A stretch of 64,000 nt of DNA from Lactococcus fujiensis JCM 16395 (GTDB lineage: Bacteria > Bacillota > Bacilli > Lactobacillales > Streptococcaceae): positions 1-64,000 of the forward strand of contig NZ_JXJU01000007.1 of assembly GCF_002441655.1 (NCBI RefSeq), in the 5' to 3' direction. Positions 34,146 to 43,427 of this stretch are shown here, one piece after another (the stretch's first letter is position 1; every line of letters starts with the position of its first letter). The position numbers and the translations under genes were made by a program. The notes under the pieces are model-generated. The model did no database searches and was not told the DNA's origin. It worked only from the letters and a program-made list of their open reading frames with translations.

Positions 34146-35654
34146 TTATTTATCGAAATAACCTCTATCACGGTACCATACATCAGGTTGCCATGTCCAT
34201 TCACGACCATCACGGGCAAGTAAATCAAAAGCCTCCTTGGGTCCCATTGAACGTGCTGTATAAGTTGGCAAAGCACTTGTTTGTTCATCCCACGCATTGC
34301 GAACAACATCAATTAATTCCCATGCACGAGCGGCTTCTTCCCAGTGACTAAAATTAGTTCCATCACCTTTTAGAACGTCCAAGAATAATTTTTCATAGGC
34401 TTCAGGTGAATTTCCCAAAAATTCGGAATCATGACGGAAACTCAAACGTAGCGGATCAAGATGAAAACCTTGTCCAGCTGCTTTACCATTTACAGATAAA
34501 GAAAATCCTTCAGTGGGTTGAATATAAATGGTCAAAACATTTTGAACAGGTTCATCGCATGAACCCGCAAACAAATTATCTTCAGATTTCTTAAAGACAA
34601 TATTAATGCGTGTTCCTTTTTCAGTCATTCGTTTACCAGAACGGACATAGAAGGGGACGCCAGCCCAACGTTCGTTATCAATAACGAATTTTCCAGCCGC
34701 AAAGGTTTCTGTTTGGCTGTCAGGACTGACAGAATCTTCTTCACGATAAGCCTTATAAGCTTCTCCATCGAATTTTCCTGAAATATATTGGCCACGAACG
34801 AAGTTTTCCAACGCCTCACTCGGTGAATATTGACGAATTGCTTTGAGTGCCTTTACTTTTTGTTCAACAATATGAGCTTCATCAAATTTTGATGGTTTTT
34901 CCATCGCAATCAAACTTAAAACTTGCAAAACGTGGTTTTGAATCATATCTTTCAAAGCGCCCGAAGTTTCATAATAACCTCCGCGATCCTCAACGCCAAT
35001 AAATTCTGCAAATGTAATTTGGACATTATCAATGTGTTGATTATCCCATAAAGACTCGAAAATTGGATTTGCGAAACGAACAGCAGAAACAGCTTGGATC
35101 ATTTCTTTGCCAAGATAATGGTCAATCCGGAAAATTTGTTCCTCGGTAAATACTTTGGCCAAACTATCATTAAGTGCTTTAGCAGTCGCATAGCTTGTTC
35201 CAAATGGTTTTTCAATGACGATACGTTCAAAACCTTCGCCAGTCAGAATACCTTCAGACTTAAGGTGTTCAGCAATGGTTCCAAAAAATTGAGGAGCCAT
35301 AGCCAAGAAGAAAACTTGATTCCCTAATGTTTTGTATTGTGTCTTTAGCTTTTCGCCTAATTCTTTTAACGTAATATAATGAGATGCATCACCTACATCA
35401 TGACTCTGATAATAAAAATGACTCGCGAATGCCTCAGCTTCGGTTTTAGAACGCATCAAATCTTTGATTGAATCTAAAATAACACCGCGATAAAATTCAT
35501 CAGACCATTCACGACGGGCAGTTCCTATTACTGCAAAATTATCAGCGAGTTCTCCTTTTTTGTAAAGGCGAAAGAGCGAAGGATAAAGTTTACGCTTTGC
35601 TAAGTCTCCTGTTGCTCCAAAAATCGTGAATAATACTGCTTGACTCTCAGTCAT
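34146..35654 (-). CDS. zwf: Glucose-6-phosphate 1-dehydrogenase
   Basis: The 502-residue enzyme oxidises glucose-6-phosphate to 6-phosphogluconolactone with NADP, the entry to the oxidative pentose phosphate pathway. It has the N-terminal FGATGDLAKRKLYP nucleotide motif, the catalytic RIDHYLGKEM (about 176-185), EKPFG and YVRSGKRM. AAGGAG lies 7 nt before the ATG. It is monocistronic and leftward. Near codon 310 it contains one copy of the dispersed palindrome CTGTCAG-N2-CTGACAG, in a weakly conserved acidic loop. Confidence 0.97.
   Translation of the reverse strand: MTESQAVLFTIFGATGDLAKRKLYPSLFRLYKKGELADNFAVIGTARREWSDEFYRGVILDSIKDLMRSKTEAEAFASHFYYQSHDVGDASHYITLKELGEKLKTQYKTLGNQVFFLAMAPQFFGTIAEHLKSEGILTGEGFERIVIEKPFGTSYATAKALNDSLAKVFTEEQIFRIDHYLGKEMIQAVSAVRFANPIFESLWDNQHIDNVQITFAEFIGVEDRGGYYETSGALKDMIQNHVLQVLSLIAMEKPSKFDEAHIVEQKVKALKAIRQYSPSEALENFVRGQYISGKFDGEAYKAYREEDSVSPDSQTETFAAGKFVIDNERWAGVPFYVRSGKRMTEKGTRINIVFKKSEDNLFAGSCDEPVQNVLTIYIQPTEGFSLSVNGKAAGQGFHLDPLRLSFRHDSEFLGNSPEAYEKLFLDVLKGDGTNFSHWEEAARAWELIDVVRNAWDEQTSALPTYTARSMGPKEAFDLLARDGREWTWQPDVWYRDRGYFDK
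34717..34732. repeat. Dispersed palindrome copy in zwf
   Basis: CTGTCAGGACTGACAG is a perfect 7-2-7 palindrome inside zwf. Confidence 0.6.
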
Positions 35655-35726
35655 ATTTTCTCCTTCTTCCTTCTAATTAAAACTTGAGTGAACTGTAAAC
35701 AACATTTACAGACTTGTCAACCAAGT

Positions 35727-35906
35727 TTACACATCATTTTCGGCATAGTCGATGTAGTCATCCACATAGTCCAAGTACTCTTTTTGTAGTTTTGCTTTGT
35801 AATCCTGAAATTCTATTTCAGAATAGTCACGATCAGCAATTTTAGCATTGTAAAATGGCAAATTTAATTCTTTTCTGAGACGTATTTCAAATTCATCTTT
35901 AGTCAT
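35727..35906 (-). CDS. Small acidic hypothetical protein (59 aa)
   Basis: The 59-residue soluble protein is helical and charged, ending in an acidic YVDDYIDYAENDV stretch. I do not recognise it. The ATG at 35906 was chosen because GGAGGT lies 4-5 nt upstream, a strong site that makes the gene credible despite its size. It is leftward, upstream of zwf, separated by about 70 bp, and may or may not be cotranscribed with it. Confidence 0.6.
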   Translation of the reverse strand: MTKDEFEIRLRKELNLPFYNAKIADRDYSEIEFQDYKAKLQKEYLDYVDDYIDYAENDV

Positions 35907-36104
35907 GTGAACCTCCATCAGTCAAAAATATCTTTCCCTCATTATACCAAAAAAAGCTAATAGCATAGAGATCAAACCTTTTTTAATAGTCTCACCATTA
36001 GGATATTTTTCAAAGAATAATTAAATCATTAGGTTGAGTTAAGAAGAATATGTTAAGATAGTTACGAAACGTATTATTAATTTTGAAAGGATACTGAACT
36101 TATT

Positions 36105-36968
36105 ATGGAAGTTTCATGGATGATAAAGTACCTTGCTGAAGGACTGGGAACAATGTTCCTTGTTTTACTTGGTAATGGTGCTATTGCTGCTGTAACGCTG
36201 AAAGGCTCAAAAAATAACGGCATGGGGGGCTTGGCTATTGCCTGGGGCTACGGAATTGGTATTTTGATGCCTGTTCTTGTTTTCGCAAATATTTCTGGCG
36301 CACACATTAACCCCGCAATTACACTCGGATTTGCTGCCGCTGGATATTTCCCTTGGGCTCATGTCGCTCAATATATCTTGGCCCAATTGATTGGTGCTAT
36401 TGTTGGTCAATTGCTAGTTGTGGCAATTTACAACCAATACTACATTAAAACTAATGACGCTGCGATTACATTTGGTACGTTTGCTACAACTAATGCCCTT
36501 GAAGATATGGGACGTGGTAAAGCAATGATTAATGGTTTTGTAAATGAACTCATCGGGACCTTTGTCTTTGTCTTTGGTATTCTTGGATTTACTACAAACT
36601 TCTTTGGTGCAGAATCAGTCAAATGGTTTACTGATTACGCTCAAAAACAAGGAGCAAGCATAACTTCAAATGATACGATTAGTCAAATTTGGGTGTCTGT
36701 TTCAGGTGCTTCAGCTTCTAAAATGATTGGAGCACTTGCAATTGGGTTATTGTTCGTTGGACTTGTTATTACTTTTGGTGGAGCAACTGGTGCAGCACTT
36801 AATCCAGCTCGCGACCTCGGTCCACGTTTGGTACATATGTTCTTACCAACTTCAATTTTGGGCGACGAAAAAGCTGACTCAAAATGGTGGTATGCTTGGG
36901 TACCAGTAGTCGCTCCAATTATTGGTGCGGTCCTTGCTGCGACAATCTTTAAACTTATGTTCAAGTAA
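36105..36968 (+). CDS. glpF: Aquaglyceroporin / glycerol uptake facilitator (MIP family)
   Basis: The 287-residue channel has six predicted membrane helices and two half-helices with NPA motifs, HINPAITLGF (about 66) and ALNPARDLGPR (about 230). The Asp after NPAR is typical of glycerol-conducting members. A long loop between helices and the KWWYAWVPV segment resemble lactococcal Gla. AAAGGA lies 13 nt before the ATG. It passes glycerol and probably other small solutes. No glpK or glpO gene is adjacent. Confidence 0.92.
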   Translation: MEVSWMIKYLAEGLGTMFLVLLGNGAIAAVTLKGSKNNGMGGLAIAWGYGIGILMPVLVFANISGAHINPAITLGFAAAGYFPWAHVAQYILAQLIGAIVGQLLVVAIYNQYYIKTNDAAITFGTFATTNALEDMGRGKAMINGFVNELIGTFVFVFGILGFTTNFFGAESVKWFTDYAQKQGASITSNDTISQIWVSVSGASASKMIGALAIGLLFVGLVITFGGATGAALNPARDLGPRLVHMFLPTSILGDEKADSKWWYAWVPVVAPIIGAVLAATIFKLMFK

Positions 36969-36987
36969 GATTCTGCTTTAAAAATTC

Positions 36988-37016
36988 TTGCAAATTTTCC
37001 CTGAAACTGTTATCAT
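36988..37016 (+). promoter_or_regulatory. Promoter of tRNA-Leu (CAG)
   Basis: TTGCAA (36988-36993), 17 bp and TATCAT (37011-37016) precede the tRNA by about 50 nt. Confidence 0.65.
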
Positions 37017-37068
37017 AGAAGAACTGAGAAGTGACTGACATTAGGCAGGATACCGCTTTATGTTCATC

Positions 37069-37151
37069 GGGGAAGTGGCGGAATGGCAGACGCGCATGCT
37101 TCAGGTGCATGTACTCGTTAGGGTGTGGGGGTTCAAATCCCCTCTTCCCCA
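37069..37151 (+). tRNA. tRNA-Leu (CAG)
   Basis: The acceptor stem GGGGAAG pairs with CTTCCCC. The anticodon stem CATGC/GCATG encloses TTCAGGT, giving CAG. The variable arm is long. The gene stands alone with its own terminator. Confidence 0.95.
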
Positions 37152-37161
37152 TTGAAAAAAT

Positions 37162-37193
37162 AAAAAGCAACTAGCTCGACTAGTTGCTTTTTA
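37162..37193 (+). terminator. Terminator of tRNA-Leu (CAG)
   Basis: AAAAGCAACTAG-ctcga-CTAGTTGCTTTT, a 12-bp perfect stem with T-run. Confidence 0.9.
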
Positions 37194-37208
37194 TTCAGAG
37201 AGGTTAGT

Positions 37209-37415
37209 ATGAGAATATCAAAAGCAGAACTTGAAAAAATAATTGAAGAAAATCCTTTACGCTCACTAGGCTCAATTGCTGAAGAGTTAGGCCAATCAAG
37301 AGTAGCAGTTGAAAAACTTATTAAAACCTATAAATTGGACGTCTATCGCCTTGAAAAAATAAAAAAATTACGTCGCAAAGAGGGACGCAAGCGACGTGAC
37401 ATTGTTGAACGCTAA
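37209..37415 (+). CDS. Small HTH-like basic protein (68 aa)
   Basis: The 68-residue protein has a predicted helix-turn-helix (SLGSIAEELGQSRVAVEKLI) and a strongly basic tail (KKLRRKEGRKRRD). It probably binds nucleic acid, but no named family is recognised. GAGAGGT lies 4-5 nt before the ATG. It lies 34 nt upstream of a dehydrogenase gene and may be cotranscribed with it. It follows the tRNA-Leu terminator directly, with no clear promoter of its own. Confidence 0.6.
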   Translation: MRISKAELEKIIEENPLRSLGSIAEELGQSRVAVEKLIKTYKLDVYRLEKIKKLRRKEGRKRRDIVER

Positions 37416-37448
37416 ATAAAAATTAATAAATACTTTGGAGGTCAAGAA

Positions 37449-38321
37449 ATGAAAATCGGTTTTATTGGAACAGGTGTAATGGGGGCCGCGATGGCAGGTC
37501 ATTTATTGGATGCAGGTCATGAATTATTTGTGTACAACCGTACAAAATCAAAAACAGACCAACTTGTGACTCGAGGTGCAATCTATTGTGATCAACCACA
37601 AAAAGTAGCTGAAAATGCCGAAGTAATTATCTCGATGGTGGGATACCCTAGAGATGTTCGTCAAATTTATTTTGGTGATAATGGTGTGTTTAAAGCCAAC
37701 ATTGATGGTAAAATTTTAATTGACATGACAACATCTGAACCGGCACTTGCGATTGAAATTTATGAGGCGGCAAAATCCGTCAGTGCTGACAGTCTTGATG
37801 CCCCCGTTTCCGGAGGTGATATTGGTGCCAAAAATGCGACATTAACTATCATGGTTGGTGGAGATGAACCAGTATACGAAAAAGTTGAACCATTGTTCGA
37901 AATCATGGGCAAGACCATTGCATATCAAGGGAAAGCAGGCAATGGACAGCATACAAAAATGGCAAATCAAATTGCGATTGCTGGGACAATGACCGCAATG
38001 ACCGAATTATTGGTTTATGCGGATAAAGCTGGGCTTGATGTTGAAAAAGTCTTGAACACTGTCGGTGGGGGATCTGCAGCCACATGGAGTCTGACAAATT
38101 ATGCGCCAAGAATTTTACGTGAAGACTATTCGGCAGGATTCTTTGTAAAACATTTTATCAAAGATTTAGGAATTGCACTGGCTGAAGCCAAAAAAATGGA
38201 CATTGAGCTACCAGCGACTGCTCAAGCAAAGGAACTTTATGACAGGCTTGCAGATGCAGGGTTTGAGAACGATGGAACACAAGCTCTGATTAAACTTTGG
38301 TGGCAAAACGGTAAACGTTAA
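37449..38321 (+). CDS. NAD(P)-dependent beta-hydroxyacid dehydrogenase (3-hydroxyisobutyrate dehydrogenase family)
   Basis: The 290-residue enzyme has an N-terminal GFIGTGVMGAAMAGHL Rossmann motif, the substrate motif DAPVSGGDIGAKNA (about 117-130) and the catalytic lysine in GNGQHTKMANQ (about 170). Relatives oxidise 3-hydroxyisobutyrate or reduce tartronate semialdehyde; the substrate here is not resolved. GGAGGT lies 7 nt before the ATG. One copy of the dispersed palindrome (one mismatch) lies at 37777-37792. Confidence 0.88.
   Translation: MKIGFIGTGVMGAAMAGHLLDAGHELFVYNRTKSKTDQLVTRGAIYCDQPQKVAENAEVIISMVGYPRDVRQIYFGDNGVFKANIDGKILIDMTTSEPALAIEIYEAAKSVSADSLDAPVSGGDIGAKNATLTIMVGGDEPVYEKVEPLFEIMGKTIAYQGKAGNGQHTKMANQIAIAGTMTAMTELLVYADKAGLDVEKVLNTVGGGSAATWSLTNYAPRILREDYSAGFFVKHFIKDLGIALAEAKKMDIELPATAQAKELYDRLADAGFENDGTQALIKLWWQNGKR
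37777..37792. repeat. Dispersed palindrome copy in the dehydrogenase gene
   Basis: CCGTCAGTGCTGACAG keeps the core GTCAG-N2-CTGAC with one mismatch in the outer arm. Confidence 0.5.
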
Positions 38322-38340
38322 TCTAAAAATATGAATATAA

Positions 38341-38368
38341 AAAACCATAGCTTAGTTATGGTTTTTTT
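38341..38368. terminator. Bidirectional terminator
   Basis: AAAACCATA-gcttagt-TATGGTTTT with flanking A/T runs lies between the convergent dehydrogenase and XRE genes. Confidence 0.82.
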
Positions 38369-38373
38369 CGCAA

Positions 38374-38709
38374 TTAAATTTGGTTGCCGTTCTCCATTTC
38401 AAAATACGTTCGTATAAATAATTGAATGAACTCCTTGTCCTTTGAGTTAATATTGTAGCCATCAAATACTTGGGCATGTTGAATGAGCTGCAACAAATCT
38501 TTTTCGTTGGAAGGTACGATTTCCCTTCCCATTAAATCATCTAATGTCGTGTGAAAATAATCGGCCACTTTAGCTAAATCACTCGCTTTAGGCTGTGTTT
38601 CCTTCCAGCGATAAAAAAGATTCTCGCTAAAACCCAAGTCGAGAGCCACCGTTTTAACACTTTTCCCGTGCTTTTTGGATAATTCACTGATACGTTCAAA
38701 TACAGTCAT
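38374..38709 (-). CDS. XRE-family transcriptional regulator
   Basis: The 111-residue protein has an N-terminal Cro/CI helix-turn-helix (KTVALDLGFSENLFYRWKET, about residues 18-37) followed by SDLAKVADYFHTTLDDLMG, typical of small phage-type repressors. The C-terminal half is short and helical. It is divergent from gadB across about 290 bp, so it could regulate the gad genes, though lactococcal GadR is of a different (Rgg-like) type. AAGGG is upstream of the ATG. Confidence 0.8.
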   Translation of the reverse strand: MTVFERISELSKKHGKSVKTVALDLGFSENLFYRWKETQPKASDLAKVADYFHTTLDDLMGREIVPSNEKDLLQLIQHAQVFDGYNINSKDKEFIQLFIRTYFEMENGNQI

Positions 38710-39003
38710 GTCATAGATTTCCCTTTTTATATTAAATAAGTATAAAAACAGCTACTAAATTCTTGATATGAGTATAAATTTGTATTATAATAACATTATA
38801 AAGGTTGTGAATTTTGTAGCGCTATCAATAATATCCTATTAAGTAATTATCCCTTGAGATGCTCCCCAGCAAAAAGAAGGAATAGCTGTTTTGTTATACT
38901 TCAATTGTATAACTTTGTATACGATATTACAAGATGGTTGTTTAGAATTCATGCCTTTTATTCTTTTAAAATTATAAATTAGTAGGAAGAAGGCATTAGT
39001 TAA
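38710..39003. promoter_or_regulatory. Divergent region upstream of gadB with inverted repeat
   Basis: GTTATAC-ttcaatt-GTATAAC (38893-38913) is a perfect 7-bp-arm inverted repeat, followed at once by another GTATAC. It is a candidate operator for the acid- or glutamate-dependent control of gadBC. No clear consensus promoter is found, as expected for an activator-dependent gene, and no small gene is evident. Confidence 0.45.
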
Positions 39004-40359
39004 ATGCTTGAAAAGAAACAGAAACTTGATGAAGAACAAACGATACATCCACTTTATTCAAGAAACAGTTTTGACATGAAAAAACGATCTCCACTTAACG
39101 TTTTTCCAGAAGAGCCAATGAATCCAGATACTGCTTATCATATTGTGCATGACTTTGCAATGCTCGATGGAAACGCCAGACTTAATCTTGCAACGTTTGG
39201 TACAACTTGGATGGATGATTATGCCAATCGACTTTATTCTGAGTCGTATGATAAAAATGCAATTGATAAAGATGAGTACCCTGAGACTGCCAAAATTGAA
39301 ATGAAGTGTTGGAAAATGCTCGCCGATTTGTGGAATTGTGAAGATCCAGAGCATACGATCGGATGTTCTGCAGTAGGTTCTTCTGAGGCTTGTATGCTTG
39401 GTGCATTGGCATTGAAGAGAAAATGGGCCGAAAAAAGAAAAGCTGAAGGTAAGCCAGCTGACAGACCGAATCTTGTTATCTCGGCTGCTGAACAAGTGGT
39501 TTGGTTAAAATTTGCTAACTATTTTGATGTTGAAATTCGCCGTGTTCCAATAAGTCTTGACCATAAGTGTCTTGATGGCTACAAACTTGAGGATTATGTT
39601 GACGAAAACACAATTGGTGTCGTTGCTATTCTTGGAGTCACTTATACAGGAATGTATGAACCAGTCAAAATGATTTCTGAGAAATTAGATGAAATCCAAA
39701 ATAAAACAGGGTTAGATATTAAGATTCACGTGGACGCAGCGACTGGAGGATTTGTTACACCGTTCCTATACCCTGAGTTAGAGTGGGATTTTCGTGTCCC
39801 TCGAGTGGTGTCAATTAATGCTTCTGGGCATAAATATGGAATGGTTTATCAGTCTGTCGCTTGGACAGTTTGGCGTGATGCAACGCAACTTCCTGAAAGT
39901 CTCGTCTTTCATGTAAGCTACCTCGGTGGGGATATGCCAACCTTTACATTGAATTTCTCAAAACCTGGGGCACAAATTCTCCTCCAATATTATAACTTCC
40001 TTCGTCTAGGATTCAATGGCTACAAAGACATTCTAGTTGCTCTGAGAGAAGTTGCTCAACATTTAGCTGATGAGATTGGTAAAATGCCTGAATTTGAGTT
40101 GTGGAATAATCCAACGGACTCACCTGTTTTTGCATGGATGCTTAAAAAAGATGTCCAGCGTAATTGGACATTGTTTGATTTGGAGGATCGACTTCGCATG
40201 AAAGGTTGGCAGGTACCTGCTTATCCAATGCCAGAAGATCTAACTTCGATTACAGTTCAACGTATTGTTGTTAGGGAAGGCCTAACGATGGACTTAGCCA
40301 ATGAGCTTTTACTTGATATTCGCAAACAAGTAGAGTTTCTTGAAAAGCAAAAGGGATAA
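39004..40359 (+). CDS. gadB: Glutamate decarboxylase
   Basis: The 451-residue PLP enzyme converts glutamate to GABA, consuming a proton. The PLP-binding lysine lies in SINASGHKYG (about 270), with HVDAATGGF upstream, and the N-terminus has the NPDTAYHIVHDFAMLDGNARLN-type segment of bacterial GadB. It lies directly before gadC, the antiporter, so together they form the GABA acid-resistance system. The order gadB-gadC differs from the gadR-gadC-gadB order known in L. lactis. AAGG lies about 10 nt before the ATG. Confidence 0.96.
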   Translation: MLEKKQKLDEEQTIHPLYSRNSFDMKKRSPLNVFPEEPMNPDTAYHIVHDFAMLDGNARLNLATFGTTWMDDYANRLYSESYDKNAIDKDEYPETAKIEMKCWKMLADLWNCEDPEHTIGCSAVGSSEACMLGALALKRKWAEKRKAEGKPADRPNLVISAAEQVVWLKFANYFDVEIRRVPISLDHKCLDGYKLEDYVDENTIGVVAILGVTYTGMYEPVKMISEKLDEIQNKTGLDIKIHVDAATGGFVTPFLYPELEWDFRVPRVVSINASGHKYGMVYQSVAWTVWRDATQLPESLVFHVSYLGGDMPTFTLNFSKPGAQILLQYYNFLRLGFNGYKDILVALREVAQHLADEIGKMPEFELWNNPTDSPVFAWMLKKDVQRNWTLFDLEDRLRMKGWQVPAYPMPEDLTSITVQRIVVREGLTMDLANELLLDIRKQVEFLEKQKG

Positions 40360-40362
40360 GAC

Positions 40363-41814
40363 ATGGAAAATAAAAATCGTATTACAGTCACTCAGTTAGC
40401 TATCATGACTACTGTTGCTGTTGCTTCACTCCGTTCACTTCCAGCGATGGCTACTGCAGGCTGGTCATCTATTACTCAGTGGCTTATCCCAGCTATTATG
40501 TTCTTCGTTCCAACCGCATTAGTGGGCGCAGAATTGGGCACAAAATTCAAAGGTGGCGTCTTTGAGTGGGTAAAAGAGGCTTATGGTGAACGCTTAGGAT
40601 TTCTCGCAGTCTGGTTGCAGTGGATTCAGAATGTTGTTTGGTATCCAACCCAGCTCGCCATGGTCGCAGGGACGTTTGCTTATTTCATTGGTATGGATAG
40701 TCTATCCAATTCTGGTGTTTATACTGGTGCCGTTATCCTGATTGTCTATTGGGGGGCTACATTTATTACTTTGTCAGGTGGTAATTTCTTCGCTAGAGTT
40801 GCATCAACGCTTGGCTTGATAGGGACCCTTATACCGGCACTCTTGTTGTTTGTCATGGGGGGAGTTTGGTTGATGACAGGACATCCAGTTTCAGAAATCT
40901 TAACGCATTCAGATTTGTTACATGAGGCCAATGTCGTCGCCAGTGGAAAAGTTTCTGGAATGACAAGTCCACAATGGATGCTTGTTGTATCAAATGTTTT
41001 GGCCTTTGCTGGTATGGAAATTAATGCCATTCACGTTAAAAATTTGGATAACCCAAAAAGCTTTTCGCGCGTCATGGTCATTACTTTTGTACTCGTAATG
41101 GGGATCTTTATATTGCCTACCTTGGTTCTTTCTATGACAACACCTGCAGCGATGACTGTAACAAGTGCTTATCAAACTACTGGTGTTATGGTTGCTTTTG
41201 AGAATATCTTTGTCACCATATTCGGTCCTGGTGCAGGGATTATTGCCAACGTTATTGCCCTTGCTGTTGTTCTTGGTGCAACAGCTTCAATTATTGCTTG
41301 GTTGGCTGGACCTTCTCGAGGTGTAGCGGATGCGGGCCGTACGGGGCTATTGCCTGTAATGTTTCAGAAAGAAAATTCAAAAGGTGTTCAATCAGGAATT
41401 TTGATTCCACAAGGGATTTTTGTAACAGCACTTGCAGCATTATATATTATTTTCAAAAGCTCTGTATCTGCAGTATTCCTTGCTATCACAGGATTTGCGG
41501 CTGCACTCTATGTCATCATGTATATCATTATGTTCTTTGCAGCAATGAAACTTCGGCGTGAAGGAAAGGGCTTGACTGAAGGTTACAAAGCACCCGCTTT
41601 ATTTTTTGTAAGTTGGCTAGGAATTATTGGTTGTACCTTCGGGTTAGTTATGTCTTTTGTGCCAGTTTCAAATGCAGCCTTTCCAGCTGTCATTTACCCA
41701 TTCGTTGTTTTGGGGGTTATCATCGTTTTAGGTGTTTGGCCTTTGATATTTGCAACTGTCAAAAAACCTGAATGGAATACACAAAAAGGAAATGAGACGT
41801 TCACTAAAGAGTAA
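40363..41814 (+). CDS. gadC: Glutamate:GABA antiporter
   Basis: The 483-residue APC-superfamily transporter has about 12 membrane helices, the FFVPTALVGAELGTKFKGG segment typical of GadC, and WLAGPSRGVADAGRTG between later helices. It imports glutamate and exports GABA made by GadB. AAAGGG in the end of gadB serves as its ribosome binding site, and the spacing of 3 nt shows tight coupling. The polar C-terminus is short. Confidence 0.94.
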   Translation: MENKNRITVTQLAIMTTVAVASLRSLPAMATAGWSSITQWLIPAIMFFVPTALVGAELGTKFKGGVFEWVKEAYGERLGFLAVWLQWIQNVVWYPTQLAMVAGTFAYFIGMDSLSNSGVYTGAVILIVYWGATFITLSGGNFFARVASTLGLIGTLIPALLLFVMGGVWLMTGHPVSEILTHSDLLHEANVVASGKVSGMTSPQWMLVVSNVLAFAGMEINAIHVKNLDNPKSFSRVMVITFVLVMGIFILPTLVLSMTTPAAMTVTSAYQTTGVMVAFENIFVTIFGPGAGIIANVIALAVVLGATASIIAWLAGPSRGVADAGRTGLLPVMFQKENSKGVQSGILIPQGIFVTALAALYIIFKSSVSAVFLAITGFAAALYVIMYIIMFFAAMKLRREGKGLTEGYKAPALFFVSWLGIIGCTFGLVMSFVPVSNAAFPAVIYPFVVLGVIIVLGVWPLIFATVKKPEWNTQKGNETFTKE

Positions 41815-41847
41815 CGGCTTCTAAATAAAAAAGGAGTAGTATCGAGG

Positions 41848-41868
41848 TAGTTCGTCTTTGACGAGCTA
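41848..41868 (+). other. Hairpin between gadC and gltX
   Basis: TAGTTCGTC-ttt-GACGAGCTA is a 9-bp stem (one G-T pair) with a triloop and no following T-run. It may protect or process the gad mRNA or attenuate gltX. Confidence 0.4.
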
Positions 41869-41908
41869 GCTTTGATATTAATTTATTTGAAATAAGTGAG
41901 GAATTAAC

Positions 41909-43396
41909 ATGAAAAAAATTCGCGTGAGATATGCCCCTTCACCAACAGGCTTACTCCATATCGGAAATGCAAGAACGGCTTTATTTAATTATCTATTTGC
42001 TCGTCATTATGGAGGGGATTTTGTTATCCGCATTGAAGATACGGATAAAGCTCGGGAAGTTGAAGGAGGAGAAGCTTCTCAACTGAAAAATTGTGCTTGG
42101 CTAGGACTTGATTGGGACGAGAGTCCACAAGAACCTAATATTATTTATGCTCCTTATCGCCAAAGTGAACGATTGCCAATCTATAAAAAATATGTGCAAG
42201 AATTACTTGACAAGGGGCTGGCTTATAAATCTTATATGACTGAGGAAGAATTGCATGTAGAAAAAGAGGTACAAGCTGCAGCAGGTCATTTACCACGCCA
42301 TGTATATGAGTATGAGGGAATGTCAGAAGAAGAAATTCGTAAAGTTCAATCTGAAAAAGAGAAAGCTGGTATTCCATCATGCGTTAGGATTCGTGAACAT
42401 AAAGACCATATTTATGAATGGGATGATATGGTTAAAGGGAAAATTTCATTTTTAGGGAAAAACATGTATTCAGCGGACTGGGTCATTGAAAAAGCTGATG
42501 GCTATCCAACCTATAATTTCTGTGTTGTGATCGATGATCATTTAATGGATATCACTCACATTTTAAGGGGGGACGACCATGTCAATAATACACCTAAACA
42601 GCTCATGGTTTATGAGGCATTTGGATGGGATGTACCTAAAATGGGACATATGCCTTTAATTATGAATGCTGCAACGGGTAAAAAACTTTCTAAACGAGAT
42701 AAAAATACACTTCAATTCATTGAAGACTATCGTTCTAAAGGTTTTTTGAAAGAGGCTGTATTTAATTTTATTTCAATGCTAGGTTGGAATCCTGGGGGAA
42801 ATGAAGAGTTATTCACTCGAGAAGAATTAATTAAATTATTTGATGAGAAACGGATGTCAAGTGCACCAGCAGCTTTTGATCAGAATAAATTAAACTGGAT
42901 TAACTCACAATATGTCAAAAAGCTTAGTGAACAAGAATTTATTGACCTTTGTCTTCCATTTATGGAGAGGGCAGGTCGATTATCTTCAGAAACGAGTGAA
43001 TCAGAAAGGGCGAGAATTGAAAAAATTATTGCTCTATTTCACCAACAACTTCAGTATGGAGAACAAATTATTGAATTAACAAATATATTCTTTGAGCAGA
43101 TTGATTTGAGTGAAAAAAATAAAAAGTTTGTTGAAACGAGTGATGCTCAACAAGTGATTAAGTGCTTCAGAGACAAACTCGCCCAGCTCACTGAATCAGA
43201 ATTTATTGAAGAAAAAATTGTTCAATTAATTAAAGAAGTTTCCAAAGCACTAAATATTAATGGGAAAAATTTATGGATGCCTCTTCGCATCGCTTTGAGT
43301 CGTGAAGAGCATGGACCTGAATTGGATCGATTCACTGTCTTGTTGGGCTTGAAGCCAGCTCTTGAACGACTTGATCAAACGATCTTGATGAGTTAA
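41909..43396 (+). CDS. gltX: Glutamate-tRNA ligase
   Basis: The 495-residue class I synthetase has the HIGH-type motif LLHIGNARTA, KLSKRD for the KMSKS loop, and a C-terminal anticodon-binding region. It charges tRNA-Glu. It follows gadBC by 94 nt with no terminator between. From memory the gad locus of Lactobacillus brevis also carries a glutamyl-tRNA synthetase gene, so this may be a gad-linked or second copy rather than the sole cellular enzyme. GTGAGG lies 7 nt before the ATG. Confidence 0.95.
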   Translation: MKKIRVRYAPSPTGLLHIGNARTALFNYLFARHYGGDFVIRIEDTDKAREVEGGEASQLKNCAWLGLDWDESPQEPNIIYAPYRQSERLPIYKKYVQELLDKGLAYKSYMTEEELHVEKEVQAAAGHLPRHVYEYEGMSEEEIRKVQSEKEKAGIPSCVRIREHKDHIYEWDDMVKGKISFLGKNMYSADWVIEKADGYPTYNFCVVIDDHLMDITHILRGDDHVNNTPKQLMVYEAFGWDVPKMGHMPLIMNAATGKKLSKRDKNTLQFIEDYRSKGFLKEAVFNFISMLGWNPGGNEELFTREELIKLFDEKRMSSAPAAFDQNKLNWINSQYVKKLSEQEFIDLCLPFMERAGRLSSETSESERARIEKIIALFHQQLQYGEQIIELTNIFFEQIDLSEKNKKFVETSDAQQVIKCFRDKLAQLTESEFIEEKIVQLIKEVSKALNINGKNLWMPLRIALSREEHGPELDRFTVLLGLKPALERLDQTILMS

Positions 43397-43427
43397 GGAC
43401 TAATAATTTGCTTTAAGCTTGGAGTGA

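Noticed and set aside
41909-43396. gltX as evidence of a T-box or gad riboswitch in the preceding 94 nt
   Set aside because: Only a 9-bp hairpin is present, with no T-box sequence or specifier loop.
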